The notes beneath the pieces were generated by a model. The model made no database searches and was not told where the DNA came from. It worked only from the letters and a program-made list of their open reading frames with translations. From Larsenimonas rhizosphaerae (GTDB taxonomy: Bacteria; Pseudomonadota; Gammaproteobacteria; Pseudomonadales; Halomonadaceae): a DNA stretch of 64,000 nucleotides. The number at the start of each line of letters is the position of its first letter. Within the stretch, counting starts at the first letter, position 1. Both the position numbers and the translations under genes were made by a program. Below, piece by piece: positions 19,627 through 28,717 of this stretch. The stretch lies in NCBI RefSeq assembly GCF_023700005.1, contig NZ_JAMLJK010000001.1, forward strand, positions 682,001 through 746,000, given 5' to 3'.

Positions 19627-20721
19627 TTATGCCAGTTGAGTGAGCCAGCCGTGCCGGTCTTCGGCACGACCGTACTGAATGTCGAGCAGCTTCCTGCGAA
19701 GCGTGGAGGCGATGTCGGTCTGCCTGCCACCGGCGATGCGCTCTTCCGGCGTGACCAGTTCGGCAATCGGGGTAATGACGGCAGCGGTGCCGCAGGCGAA
19801 GACTTCAGAGATTTCGCCGCTTTTCACGCCATCGCGCCACTCATCGATGCTGATGCGCCGTTCTTCGGGCGTCAGCCCTTCTTCCCGGGCAAGCTGCAGA
19901 ATGCTGTCACGGGTCACGCCTTCCAGAATGGTGCCGGTCAGTTCCGGAGTGACAATGCGACCGTCCTTGTAGACGAAGAACAGGTTCATGCCGCCAAGCT
20001 CTTCGATCCACTTGTTTTCGACGGCATCGAGGAACGCGACCTGGGCGCAGCCATTGGCTTCGGCTTCCTGCTGAGCGACCAGCGAGGAGGCGTAGTTGCC
20101 GCCACACTTGGCCGCGCCGGTGCCGCCTGGCGCCGCTCGGTTGTAGTTCTGGGACAGCCAGATGGAGACGGCGTCAAGGTCGCCCTTGAAGTAGGAGCCG
20201 GCCGGCGAGGCGATGACGTAGTAGTCCACCAGTTTGGCCGGTTTGACGCCGAGAAACTTCTCGCTGGCGATCATGAATGGGCGAATGTAGAGGCTGCATT
20301 CCTCGGTGTCGTCCTTGGGCGTGGGGACCCAGGCCTTGTCCTGTCCGACCAGGGCCTTGACCGAGCCAAGGAAGGTGTCGTCATCGAGCTCGGGCAGCGC
20401 GAGGCGGCGCGCGGAGCGACGAAAGCGCTCGGCGTTCTTTTCGGGACGGAAGGTCCAGACACTGCCATCGGCATGGCGGTAGGCCTTGATACCTTCAAAT
20501 ATTTCCTGGGCGTAGTGCAGGACCGAAGCTGCCGGGTCCAGCATGATCGGGCCATAGGGCACGATTTCACCCGGCTCCCAACCACCGTTTTTTGTCCAGC
20601 GGACGTGTGCCATGTGGTCGGTAAAATAACTGCCGAATCCGGGGTTGGCCAGAATCTTGTCCCGAATACCGGCCTCGGTGGCGCAGGTGGTGGGACGGAC
20701 GTAAAACCCTTGAGTGCTCAC
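19627..20721 (-). CDS. ilvE: Branched-chain amino acid aminotransferase
   Basis: PLP-dependent transaminase of about 364 residues for the last step of Leu/Ile/Val synthesis and the first step of their breakdown. It is the longer, eukaryote-like BCAT type. The evidence is YFTDHMAHVRWTKNGGW, HYAQEIFEGIKAYR, the PLP-lysine region GGTGAAKCGGNYASSL (Lys about 205) and LFFVYKDGRIVTPEL. GTG 20721 is chosen because AGGGAGA lies 8 bp upstream; an ATG at 20784 also keeps the frame open. It lies between pepA and the SDR gene on the same strand. Confidence 0.93.
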   Translation of the reverse strand: MSTQGFYVRPTTCATEAGIRDKILANPGFGSYFTDHMAHVRWTKNGGWEPGEIVPYGPIMLDPAASVLHYAQEIFEGIKAYRHADGSVWTFRPEKNAERFRRSARRLALPELDDDTFLGSVKALVGQDKAWVPTPKDDTEECSLYIRPFMIASEKFLGVKPAKLVDYYVIASPAGSYFKGDLDAVSIWLSQNYNRAAPGGTGAAKCGGNYASSLVAQQEAEANGCAQVAFLDAVENKWIEELGGMNLFFVYKDGRIVTPELTGTILEGVTRDSILQLAREEGLTPEERRISIDEWRDGVKSGEISEVFACGTAAVITPIAELVTPEERIAGGRQTDIASTLRRKLLDIQYGRAEDRHGWLTQLA

Positions 20722-20803
20722 TGAACGATTCTCCCTGATATCCGAATGTACAGGTGGTGAAGAGATTAGGCTGCTAGCCAACAAAATGAGAATGACACAG
20801 GCA

Positions 20804-20829
20804 CGCCGCGCCCGGAAAGGGGCGCGGCG
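20804..20829. terminator. GC-rich hairpin downstream of pepA
   Basis: CGCCGCGCCC-GGAAAG-GGGCGCGGCG is a perfect 10-bp stem 8 bp past the pepA stop. There is no U-run, so termination may be partial or the hairpin may stabilise the mRNA. Confidence 0.5.
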
Positions 20830-20836
20830 AGATCAA

Positions 20837-22339
20837 TCATTCTTCGTTGAACTGGGCAATTTCCTCGGCCCGGTTGAAAAGGTACTGGCTCAAAAGCCCG
20901 ACCGGCCGACCGGTGGCTCCTTTCTTGCCGTTCCATGCGACGCCGGCAATATCCAGATGCGCCCAGGGGTAGTTGTCCGTGAAGCGAGAGAGGAAGCAGG
21001 CCGCGGTTATGGTGCCTGCCTTCTTGCCGCCGATATTGGCAAGATCTGCGTAGTGGGAGTCGAGCTGACTCTGGTATTCATCCCACAAGGGCAGGTGCCA
21101 GGCGCGGTCCCACGCCTGCTCGCCGGCTTCCAGCAGGTCCAGTGCAATGTCATCATCGTTGGACAGCAATCCGGCGGCGTGGTCGCCCAGTGCCACAATA
21201 CAGGCGCCGGTCAGGGTGGCGATATCGATCACGCTGGCCGGATTGAAGCGTTCTGCATAGGTCAATGCATCGCACAGGACCAGGCGGCCTTCTGCATCGG
21301 TATTGAGGATTTCAACACTCAGCCCCTTCAGGGTCTTGATGATGTCGCCTGGCTTGAAGGCTCGGCCATCCGGCATGTTTTCCGCTGCGGCCACGATACC
21401 GACCACGTTGATGGCCGGTCGGGTTTCCAGCAGGGTTTTCATGGTGCCGAAGACGCTGGCTGCGCCACACATGTCGAATTTCATTTCATCCATGTCGGCA
21501 CCCGGCTTGATCGAGATGCCACCCGAATCAAAGGTAATGCCCTTGCCGACCAGAACATGCGGGGCTTCCTCATTGCCGGCGCCCCGGTATTCCATGATGA
21601 TCAGACGAGAGGGTTCTTCGCTGCCGCGCCCTACGGCCAGAAGGGCACCGGCGCCGAGGTTTTCCAGTTCCTGTTCATCCAGAATGGTAACGTTCAGGGC
21701 GCTGTCGCGCCCCAGCGCTTCTGCCTGCTCTGCCAGGTAGCGTGGTGTGCAGATATTGGCTGGCAGGTTACCCAGCTGGCGTGCCAGATTGATGCCCTGA
21801 CCGACGGCCTTGCCGCGGGCCAGCCCGGCTTCTGCCTTTGCCTTCTGGTTGGAATCGCTCAACAGTACCTGCATCTGCTCAAGCGTGGGCCGGGTCTTTT
21901 TGGTGATCTTGTAGTCATCGAAATGGTAAAGGGCGTAAAGCGTTGCTTCGGCAATCGCGTGCGCCTTCCAGGTGATGTCATGGTCTGCCAGTTCGATATC
22001 GGTAAATGCAATGGCAGCATTATCGATGCGCAGGGTCAGGGCGTGAGCCAGTGCCGCATCGAGGGCCTTGCGAAATACGGCCGGAGTCATCCTGTCGGTG
22101 GTACCGCAACCGACCAGCAGCAGCCGGTCGGTATTGAGGCCCGGTGCAAACGGCAGCAACTGGGTGTGACCGGGGTCTGCCTCGAAATCACCGCGCTCGA
22201 TCAACTGACCGATCAGACGTTCGCTGGCATCGTCAAGTTTGTCGGTGGCCGAGAGTAACGGGCCGTCCTTGAAGACCGGGACGATGATACAGTCAGTTTC
22301 GGTTTTGGCCGGATTTACGGTGAGAACAGGAAAATCCAT
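20837..22339 (-). CDS. pepA: Leucyl aminopeptidase (aminopeptidase A)
   Basis: Two-zinc cytosolic aminopeptidase of about 500 residues (E. coli PepA has 503), M17 family. Metal-binding and catalytic motifs are HVLVGKGITFDSGGISIKPG (about 262-281) and NTDAEGRLVLCDALTYAE (about 346), the latter being the family signature. E. coli PepA also binds DNA in Xer recombination and pyrimidine control; whether this one does cannot be read here. ATG 22339 has GGAG upstream. The frame stays open 205 codons further but runs under the divergent lptF and has low-complexity Gln/Arg sequence. It is divergent from lptF, the usual arrangement. Confidence 0.96.
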   Translation of the reverse strand: MDFPVLTVNPAKTETDCIIVPVFKDGPLLSATDKLDDASERLIGQLIERGDFEADPGHTQLLPFAPGLNTDRLLLVGCGTTDRMTPAVFRKALDAALAHALTLRIDNAAIAFTDIELADHDITWKAHAIAEATLYALYHFDDYKITKKTRPTLEQMQVLLSDSNQKAKAEAGLARGKAVGQGINLARQLGNLPANICTPRYLAEQAEALGRDSALNVTILDEQELENLGAGALLAVGRGSEEPSRLIIMEYRGAGNEEAPHVLVGKGITFDSGGISIKPGADMDEMKFDMCGAASVFGTMKTLLETRPAINVVGIVAAAENMPDGRAFKPGDIIKTLKGLSVEILNTDAEGRLVLCDALTYAERFNPASVIDIATLTGACIVALGDHAAGLLSNDDDIALDLLEAGEQAWDRAWHLPLWDEYQSQLDSHYADLANIGGKKAGTITAACFLSRFTDNYPWAHLDIAGVAWNGKKGATGRPVGLLSQYLFNRAEEIAQFNEE

Positions 22340-22543
22340 GGTGTCTCCACAAGACAAGGAAAGAGGGATTCGCGATAATGCGGATCGACGATAGGCTATA
22401 ACGTACGATCGTTTGTCGCCTGGCTGGATGTATATAAGTGTACGCAAAGGCCGGCGGCTTTGCATGGGTGAACGTAACGCCGTCTGCGACGTCGTACAAC
22501 CCGGGTACCGGTGGTGCTCGAGAGTCATGAAGGGAGTCAGCGC

Positions 22544-23635
22544 TTGATCGTTTTTCGTTATTTGATCCGCGAGATCCTGGCAACGATGGCTGCCGTCGCC
22601 GGCGTATTGTTGCTGGTGATCATGGGTAGCCGGTTTATTCGCTATTTTACCGACGCAGCCAATGGTGATATTCCCGCCCGGCTGCTGGGTACATTGATGG
22701 CATACCACCTGCCGAGCTTTATCGAGCTGGTACTGCCGCTGGCGCTGTTTCTGGGCGTTTTGCTGGCGTATGGACAGCTGTATCTCAACAGCGAGATGAC
22801 GGTGCTGACGGCCTGCGGCGTCAGCAACAAGAAGCTGTTGTCGGTGACGCTGCTGCCTGGTGCGCTGGTCGCTGTCATTGTGGCCCTGTGTTCCCTGTGG
22901 CTGACGCCGGCCGGGTTGTCCCAGAATGAGCAGCTGCTCAAGAACCAGCAGCAACAGGCAGATTTCAGCGCCTTGTCACCGGGCCGGTTTCAGGAGATCG
23001 GAGATCGCACCGTATATACTTCCTCGATTACCGATCACGGCTCGATGCTCAATAATGTCTTCATTGCAGAAACCAGAAAGCGTCCCGGCATGGCACCCGA
23101 GCAGATAGTCACTCACGCCGACCATGGTTTTCAGGTGAACGATGACACGACGGATTCACGCTTTCTGGTGCTTTCAACGGGCGAGCGTTACGCGGTGACA
23201 CCCGGTCAGCCGGCAGGTGATCGTCTCACGTTCGATACCTACGGTGTGCGGCAGGAACGGTCAAGCCTGCGTGCAGAACTCGACGATGTGGAGCTTCAGT
23301 CCACGTCGGCGCTGATGGCTGACCGAACGGACAAGAGCATGGCAGCGCTGCAGTGGCGTGTCAGCCTGGTCGTGATGATTCCGGTCCTGATCCTGATTGC
23401 CCTGCCACTGTCGAAAGTCAATCCGCGTCATGGCCGATTTGCCAAGCTGGTGCCGGCCATCATCCTGCACATGAGCTATCTGAGCCTGTTACTGGCTGCC
23501 CAGAATGCGATAGGGGCTGGTCAGTTGCCGGCCTGGATCGGCATGTGGCCCATTCACCTGGTTTATTTTCTGATCGGATTATGGCTGTTCATGCGTGGCC
23601 GGCCAGGAGGGCGTCGTCGTGTTCAAGCAGCTTGA
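22544..23635 (+). CDS. lptF: LPS export ABC transporter permease LptF
   Basis: Inner-membrane permease of about 363 residues. With LptG and LptB it extracts LPS from the inner membrane. It begins LIVFRYLIREILATMAAVAG, with first helices around MGSRFIRYF and LPSFIELVLPLALFLGVLLA. A periplasmic beta-jellyroll region and C-terminal helices (VSLVVMIPVLILIALPLSKV) follow. The start is a TTG at 22544 with AAGGGAG 7 bp upstream; the GTG at 22511 is the alternative. The 3' end overlaps lptG. It is divergent from pepA. Confidence 0.95.
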   Translation: MIVFRYLIREILATMAAVAGVLLLVIMGSRFIRYFTDAANGDIPARLLGTLMAYHLPSFIELVLPLALFLGVLLAYGQLYLNSEMTVLTACGVSNKKLLSVTLLPGALVAVIVALCSLWLTPAGLSQNEQLLKNQQQQADFSALSPGRFQEIGDRTVYTSSITDHGSMLNNVFIAETRKRPGMAPEQIVTHADHGFQVNDDTTDSRFLVLSTGERYAVTPGQPAGDRLTFDTYGVRQERSSLRAELDDVELQSTSALMADRTDKSMAALQWRVSLVVMIPVLILIALPLSKVNPRHGRFAKLVPAIILHMSYLSLLLAAQNAIGAGQLPAWIGMWPIHLVYFLIGLWLFMRGRPGGRRRVQAA

Positions 23636-24680
23636 TCGCTATATTGCCCGGAATGTGCTGTCCGCCATGCTGGTGGTGCAGTTGCTGATTCTGGGACTGG
23701 ATTTCATTATCACCTACATCAATGACCTGAGTGATGTGGAAGGCGATTACGGTGCCTTTCAGGTATTGATTTACCTGTTGATTCGTCTGCCATACCGATT
23801 TTACGAGTACGCACCGGTCGGTGTGCTGCTGGGTGCATTGCTGGGGCTTGGTGCCATGGCGTCAAGCAATGAGCTGACCATCATGCGAGCCGCCGGCTGG
23901 TCGTTGGTGCGTATTATCTGGGGTGTCATGAAACCGCTGGGCCTGGTGATACTCGTGACCATGGCCACCGGTGAGCTGGTGGCACCACATACCGAGCAGT
24001 TTGCAGCATCATGGCGTGATCAGTTGCAACAGGGGCGTGGTCATGTGGTCACCGAAGACGGTGGCTGGCAGCGTGAGGGGAACAGTTATTACAATTTCGG
24101 TTCCATCCAGGGTGACAGCACCCTCATCAACGTCAATCGCTATCGGTTCGACGGTAACCGGCTGGTCGAGGCCACCCATGCCGACCGAGCAACCTACCAC
24201 TCAGGCAGCTGGCAGCTTCAGGATGTAAGTCGTACCCGCTTTTCCGACAAGGGCACGGTGGTCAACCATGAAGCACAGGCCGACTGGGATACCGAGCTGA
24301 AGCCTGCTCTGTTGAAGCTGATCATCAACAAGAAGGAAAGTCAGTCGATGGTGGACCTGTGGCGCTACGGCCGTTATTTGAACGACCAGGGACTGCAGGC
24401 CAGCACGACATGGCTTTATTTCTGGCAGAAGCTGCTGCAGCCGGCCATGCTCGCCGGACTGGTGCTGGTGGCAGCGTCCTTCATTTTCGGGCCACTTCGT
24501 ACCGTGGCGGCGGGGACGCGGGTCTTTTACGGCATCATTACCGGGCTGGTCTTCAAGTACCTGCAGGACCTGCTGGCGCCGGCGTCTACCATCTTCGGCT
24601 TTTCACCCATCTGGGCGGTGCTGCTGCCTACGGCGCTGTGCTTCATCATTGGGCTGCTGATGCTGAGACGAACAGGGTAG
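23619..24680 (+). CDS. lptG: LPS export ABC transporter permease LptG
   Basis: Partner permease of LptF, about 353 residues. It begins VFKQLDRYIARNVLSAMLVV, then ASSNELTIMRAAGWSLVRII (the coupling-helix region) and C-terminal helices AMLAGLVLVAASFIFGPLR and LLPTALCFIIGLLML. The GTG at 23619 has a perfect AGGAGG 8 bp upstream and overlaps the lptF end by 17 bp, so translation is coupled. A terminator follows. Confidence 0.95.
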   Translation: MFKQLDRYIARNVLSAMLVVQLLILGLDFIITYINDLSDVEGDYGAFQVLIYLLIRLPYRFYEYAPVGVLLGALLGLGAMASSNELTIMRAAGWSLVRIIWGVMKPLGLVILVTMATGELVAPHTEQFAASWRDQLQQGRGHVVTEDGGWQREGNSYYNFGSIQGDSTLINVNRYRFDGNRLVEATHADRATYHSGSWQLQDVSRTRFSDKGTVVNHEAQADWDTELKPALLKLIINKKESQSMVDLWRYGRYLNDQGLQASTTWLYFWQKLLQPAMLAGLVLVAASFIFGPLRTVAAGTRVFYGIITGLVFKYLQDLLAPASTIFGFSPIWAVLLPTALCFIIGLLMLRRTG

Positions 24681-24701
24681 TACCGGGTGCAGGTGATGAA
24701 G

Positions 24702-24738
24702 GAGCACGAATTCGCGCGGCGAATCGTGCTCTTTTTTA
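24702..24738 (+). terminator. Rho-independent terminator of lptFG
   Basis: GAGCACGAATTCGC-GCG-GCGAATCGTGCTC, a 13-bp stem with a single bulge, is followed by a run of six T, 22 bp past the lptG stop. Confidence 0.85.
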
Positions 24739-24857
24739 TGCCAATACACCATACGACCAAACGCGTTTTGCACAAGGTGGCTGCTTGTTTCTAAAGTAAA
24801 AGGGGACGTTATATTTCGGGTAGACCGACCCGTTTACCCTGACCTTTGGAGAACAGC

Positions 24858-26378
24858 ATGAAATACGCACACCCAGGCAACGCTGACGCCATGATCAGCT
24901 TTAAAAAGCGCTACGAGAACTTTATCGGTGGGGAGTGGGTAGCACCGGCATCCGGCCAGTATCTTGATAACGTGTCGCCGGTGACGGGCAAGGTCTTCTG
25001 TGAAGTGCCACGCTCGAACAGTGACGATATTGATCGCGCCGTGAAGGCCGGCGAACGTGCTGCCGAGGCCTGGGGCAAAACGGCGCCGGCTGAGCGTGGC
25101 AATATCCTGTTGCGTATAGCAGACCGGCTCGAGCAGAACCTTGAAATGCTGGCCGTGGCGGAAACCTGGGATAATGGCAAGCCGATTCGTGAATGTCTGG
25201 CGGCTGATATTCCGCTGATGATCGACCACTACCGGTACTTTGCAGGCTGTATTCGTGCACAGGAAGGCGGCATCAGCGAAATTGACGAGCATACGGTGGC
25301 CTATCACTACCATGAACCCTTTGGTGTGGTGGGGCAGATCATTCCCTGGAATTTTCCGCTGCTGATGGGGGCGTGGAAAATTGCGCCTGCGCTGGCTGCG
25401 GGTAACTGTGTGGTGCTGAAGCCTGCGGAGCAAACGCCGGCCTCGATCTGCGTCATGCTTGAGCTGATTCAGGACCTGCTGCCTGCCGGCGTGCTGAATG
25501 TGGTACATGGCCTGGGTGAAGAGGCTGGTGACGCACTGGCTTCGCACCCGGGTATTGCCAAGCTGGCGTTCACCGGTTCGACGCCGGTCGGCAGTATCAT
25601 CATGAGCAAGGCTGCCGAGCGGATCGTGCCGGTTACCCTTGAGCTGGGGGGCAAGTCACCCAATGTCTATTTCTCCGACGTAATGGACCATGGTGAAGAG
25701 TTCATCAACAAGTGCGTGGAAGGACTGATGATGACGTTTCTCAATCAGGGGGAAGTATGTACCTGTCCTTCCAGGGCCCTGATTCAGGAAGACATCTACG
25801 ACGCCCTGATGGAGCGTGCGCTGGAACGCGCCAGAACCCTCAAACAGGGGGACCCGCTGGATACGGACACGGAGCTGGGGGCTCAGGTCTCGAAGGAGCA
25901 GTTTGACCGCATCATGTCCTACATGAAGGTCGGCCAGGAAGACAAGGCCGAATTCCTGATTGGCGGCGACAAGACCACTCTGGAAGGTGATCTGGCCGGC
26001 GGCTTTTACGTACAGCCCACCATGATGAAGGGCAAAAACGACATGCGTGTCTTCCAGGAAGAGATTTTCGGACCGGTCCTGTCGGTGACCACGTTCAAGG
26101 ATGAGGCCGAGGCGCTGGCGATCGCCAACGACACCGAGTTCGGGCTTGGTGCCGGGGTCTGGACAACCGATCTCAATCGAGCCTACCGCATGGGGCGCGC
26201 GATCAAGGCCGGTCGTGTCTGGACCAACTGCTACCATCAGTACCCGGCGCATGCTGCCTTTGGCGGCTACAAGAAATCCGGCATCGGACGTGAAACCCAT
26301 AAGCAGATGCTTGAGCACTATCAGCAGGTCAAGTGTCAGTTGATCTCCTATGACCGTAGCCCTGCCGGTCTTTACTAG
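24858..26378 (+). CDS. exaC: Aldehyde dehydrogenase, ExaC/AldB type
   Basis: NAD-dependent aldehyde dehydrogenase of 506 residues, the same length as P. aeruginosa ExaC, which oxidises acetaldehyde in ethanol use. It begins [19 protein letters not shown]. The NAD-binding stretch is [12 protein letters not shown] and FTGSTPVGS; the general base is Glu about 262 in [10 protein letters not shown]; the nucleophile is Cys about 301 in [11 protein letters not shown]. The ATG at 24858 is preceded by TGGAGA. The gene is monocistronic with its own terminator. No alcohol dehydrogenase or regulator gene is adjacent, so the physiological aldehyde is inferred from the family. Confidence 0.88.
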   Translation: MKYAHPGNADAMISFKKRYENFIGGEWVAPASGQYLDNVSPVTGKVFCEVPRSNSDDIDRAVKAGERAAEAWGKTAPAERGNILLRIADRLEQNLEMLAVAETWDNGKPIRECLAADIPLMIDHYRYFAGCIRAQEGGISEIDEHTVAYHYHEPFGVVGQIIPWNFPLLMGAWKIAPALAAGNCVVLKPAEQTPASICVMLELIQDLLPAGVLNVVHGLGEEAGDALASHPGIAKLAFTGSTPVGSIIMSKAAERIVPVTLELGGKSPNVYFSDVMDHGEEFINKCVEGLMMTFLNQGEVCTCPSRALIQEDIYDALMERALERARTLKQGDPLDTDTELGAQVSKEQFDRIMSYMKVGQEDKAEFLIGGDKTTLEGDLAGGFYVQPTMMKGKNDMRVFQEEIFGPVLSVTTFKDEAEALAIANDTEFGLGAGVWTTDLNRAYRMGRAIKAGRVWTNCYHQYPAHAAFGGYKKSGIGRETHKQMLEHYQQVKCQLISYDRSPAGLY

Positions 26379-26399
26379 TTCTTTCACATGTGGAATTTC

Positions 26400-26424
26400 A
26401 AGGGGAGCCCGGCTCCCCTTGTTC
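26400..26424 (+). terminator. Hairpin terminator after aldehyde dehydrogenase
   Basis: AAGGGGAGC-CCG-GCTCCCCTT, a 9-bp stem followed by GTTCG, lies 22 bp past the stop codon. The U-tract is poor. Confidence 0.6.
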
Positions 26425-26676
26425 GCCTCTACAGGCCCTGTTTCACAGGAAGGTGGTTATCTGAAAGGGCCGGGCCACAGACATGGACCGGCCAGTGACC
26501 GGGCATTTTCGACAGTATCGGCATGCAGACGACCCGTCAGCAACACAGGCAGTTGAGCCATTTGATCCGCCGAATAGTTTTTATCAATGGAAAATAGGAC
26601 TGAATCAGTCCTTTTTCTATTTGCAATCAGTTATGCGAATTATTTACATTTGGCTTTCCGGTTTTGGAGGAAGACC

Positions 26677-26877
26677 ATGTTCGTATGCCTGTGCAAGAAT
26701 GTGAGTGACCGTCAGCTGAAACAGGCTGTCGAAGACGGGGCCGATAGCTGGCGGGCCGTACGGCTCAAGACTGAATGCGCGACGCAGTGCGGCAAGTGTG
26801 CCTGTACAGCCAAGGGTATTGTCGATGATGCACTTGCACAGAAATATGCGGATCTTGGGCTGGGGTATGCGGTGTAG
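26677..26877 (+). CDS. bfd: Bacterioferritin-associated ferredoxin
   Basis: [2Fe-2S] protein of 66 residues that binds bacterioferritin and supplies electrons to release its stored iron. It begins MFVCLCKNVSDRQLKQAV. The four cluster ligands are C-x-C (about 4 and 6) and C-x2-C in CGKC, in the BFD-fold order. TGGAGG precedes the ATG at 26677. It lies 222 bp upstream of bfr on the same strand with no terminator seen between them, as expected for partners. Family genes are normally Fur-repressed, but I could not find a good Fur box in the AT-rich promoter. Confidence 0.93.
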   Translation: MFVCLCKNVSDRQLKQAVEDGADSWRAVRLKTECATQCGKCACTAKGIVDDALAQKYADLGLGYAV

Positions 26878-27099
26878 CCTGACGATCCGGCTGATGACGG
26901 TGTATTGCGAGCAGTGTTGACTGCGTCAATATGAAGCACTACGAATTGTTCGTATTTTCAGTTTTAAACCACGGTTAAAAAAGTTTAAAAAACGCTCGAA
27001 TTTTGGTTCTGGATCTTTGATACTACCCTCATTGAACGGATGGACGGCCCTGTGGCCAGCCGTTATATAACTAAAGCAGAACAGTGAGGAGATAGATTC

Positions 27100-27597
27100 A
27101 TGAAAAGCGATCCCAAGGTTATTGATCATCTGAACACCATCCTTGGCAACGAGCTTGTCGCCATTAACCAGTATTTTCTGCATGCCCGCATGTATCGCAA
27201 CTGGGGTCTGCAAGGTCTGGCAAAATGGGAATATGAAGAATCCATCGAAGAAATGAAGCATGCCGATCTGCTGATCGAACGCATTCTCTTTCTGGACGGC
27301 CTGCCCAACCTTCAGGATCTGGGCAAGCTGAGCATCGGTGAAGATACCGTGGAAATGCTCAAGTGCGATCTGGCTGCCGAATATACCGGTCACAAGGACC
27401 TGCTTGCGGCAATCAAGTATTGTGCATCTGTTGAAGACTGGGTCAGCCATGACCTGCTCAAGCAGATTCTGGCTGATGAAGAAGAGCATATCGATATCAT
27501 CGAGACCGAACTTGAACTGATCAAGAAGGTTGGCATCGAAAACTATCATGCCAAGCAGATGAATCCTGCCAACGACCGTGAAGAAGGCGGCAGCTAA
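27100..27597 (+). CDS. bfr: Bacterioferritin
   Basis: Haem-containing iron-storage ferritin of 165 residues that forms a 24-subunit shell. It begins [26 protein letters not shown]. The ferroxidase centre residues appear as Glu18, Glu51 and His54 in [10 protein letters not shown], and as [13 protein letters not shown]. Met52, the haem ligand in E. coli Bfr, is kept (EEMKHAD). The C-terminus is a little longer than in E. coli. GTGAGGAGA precedes the ATG at 27100. A strong terminator follows. Confidence 0.95.
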   Translation: MKSDPKVIDHLNTILGNELVAINQYFLHARMYRNWGLQGLAKWEYEESIEEMKHADLLIERILFLDGLPNLQDLGKLSIGEDTVEMLKCDLAAEYTGHKDLLAAIKYCASVEDWVSHDLLKQILADEEEHIDIIETELELIKKVGIENYHAKQMNPANDREEGGS

Positions 27598-27614
27598 GCT
27601 GCTACTGCCGGTCG

Positions 27615-27643
27615 AAAAGCCGCCTTTGAAGGGCGGCTTTTTT
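27615..27643 (+). terminator. Rho-independent terminator of bfr
   Basis: AAAAGCCGCC-TTTGAAG-GGCGGCTTTT continues with TT and lies 18 bp past the bfr stop. It is a strong stem and U-run. Confidence 0.88.
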
Positions 27644-27671
27644 GTGTCCGGTCGACGGGGCTGACACGGCT

Positions 27672-27908
27672 TCAGCCATCAGTGAAGGCCTTGACGAGTT
27701 GGAAGCGGGGCAGGGGCTCACCCTGCACCTCCACCGTCTCGGTGAACATGCACAGCGGGCGCACCCACAATCCGTAGTCTCCATAAAGTGCTCGGTAGAC
27801 CACCAGTTCCTCCTCGGTTTCGCTATGCCGGGACAGACCGATAACTTCGTATTGAGGGCCCTTGTAATGCTGGTAAATGCCGGGAACCGGCCGTATCGGT
27901 GAACTCAT
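27672..27908 (-). CDS. DUF1653 protein
   Basis: Small cytoplasmic protein of 78 residues matching the DUF1653 pattern: PVPGIYQHYKGPQYEVIG, TEEELVVYRALYG, LWVRPLCMFTETV and PRFQLV. The function of the family is unknown. It overlaps the end of tcdA by an ATGA (27905-27908), so translation is coupled to that gene. Confidence 0.85.
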   Translation of the reverse strand: MSSPIRPVPGIYQHYKGPQYEVIGLSRHSETEEELVVYRALYGDYGLWVRPLCMFTETVEVQGEPLPRFQLVKAFTDG

Positions 27909-28705
27909 GGGGTTATCTCCCTGTGGGCGGCATGAACCAGCATTTCCAGTGCTTGGGCAGCGGCGGTAAAGCCGAAGCTGCCGGTAACGAAGGTGGCGGC
28001 GCCAAATCCCGAGGCGCAGTCGAGGCGAGTGCTGTCTCCAAGACCGGCCTTGCTGGCGCAGATCTCTCCAGCGCCATCGGGGTAGCGCCGCTGTTCGTCG
28101 GAGTAAACGCAGCGCACGCCGAAACGGCGTTTGGGATTACGGCTGAAACCGTACTGACGTCGTAGTTGATAGCGCACCTTGGCCAGCAGGGGGTCGTGCT
28201 CGGTGCGCGTCAGATCCGCTACCTTGATGCGGGTGGGGTCAATCAGGCCGCCTGCGCCTCCGGTAACCACCAGCGGCTGGCGGCGCCTCTGGCAGAAATT
28301 GATCAGCGCGCTTTTGGCATCGACGTTATCGATGGCATCGATGATAACGTCCGCCTCTTCGGGCAGTTTGTCATCCAGGTTGGCCGCAGTGACAAAGGCA
28401 TGCTGGGTGATGACCTCGATACCCGGAAAAATGGCCCGGGCACGTTCTGCCATTACTTCTACCTTGGGCTTGCCCACCGTGCCATCCAGGGCATGCAGCT
28501 GTCGGTTGATGTTGGAGGTGCAGACATCGTCAAGGTCGATCAGCGTCAACCGTCCGATGCCGGAGCGGGCCAGTGCTTCGACGCTCCAGCTGCCCACCCC
28601 GCCAATGCCGATGATAACCACATGGGCCTGCCTGAACTGCTCAACGGCACGCTGACCGTAGAGGCGGCGAATGCCGCCAAAGCGAAAATCGTAATCGGTA
28701 TCCAT
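27905..28705 (-). CDS. tcdA: tRNA threonylcarbamoyladenosine dehydratase
   Basis: E1-like ATP-dependent enzyme of 266 residues that cyclises t6A at tRNA position 37 to ct6A. It begins MDTDYDFRFGGIRRLYGQ. The nucleotide-binding motif is VVIIGIGGVGSWSVEALARSG and the ThiF/MoeB-like core includes TLIDLDDVCTSNINRQLHAL. RCVYSDEQ and the C-terminal ATFVTGSFGFTAAAQAL match CsdL/TcdA. It is followed by DUF1653 with a 4-bp overlap. The window also holds tsaC, which acts earlier in the same t6A pathway. Confidence 0.93.
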   Translation of the reverse strand: MDTDYDFRFGGIRRLYGQRAVEQFRQAHVVIIGIGGVGSWSVEALARSGIGRLTLIDLDDVCTSNINRQLHALDGTVGKPKVEVMAERARAIFPGIEVITQHAFVTAANLDDKLPEEADVIIDAIDNVDAKSALINFCQRRRQPLVVTGGAGGLIDPTRIKVADLTRTEHDPLLAKVRYQLRRQYGFSRNPKRRFGVRCVYSDEQRRYPDGAGEICASKAGLGDSTRLDCASGFGAATFVTGSFGFTAAAQALEMLVHAAHREITP

Positions 28706-28717
28706 GAAAAAGCGACA

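Noticed and set aside
19636..20724. 362-codon open frame on the plus strand opposite ilvE
   Set aside because: Its extent mirrors ilvE almost exactly and its translation matches no family pattern; it is a shadow frame.
20714..22258. 514-codon open frame on the plus strand opposite pepA and the ilvE start
   Set aside because: It is antisense to a certain gene, has no recognisable domain and no ribosome binding site. Long antisense frames are common in GC-rich genes with strong third-position bias.
22340..22954. In-frame 205-codon N-terminal extension of pepA
   Set aside because: It runs antisense through lptF, has Gln/Arg/His-rich low-complexity sequence, and the normal PepA start at 22339 has a good ribosome binding site and family-length product.
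26600..26660. Fur box upstream of bfd
   Set aside because: ATGCGAATTATT looks Fur-like, but windows compared with the 19-bp consensus matched poorly.
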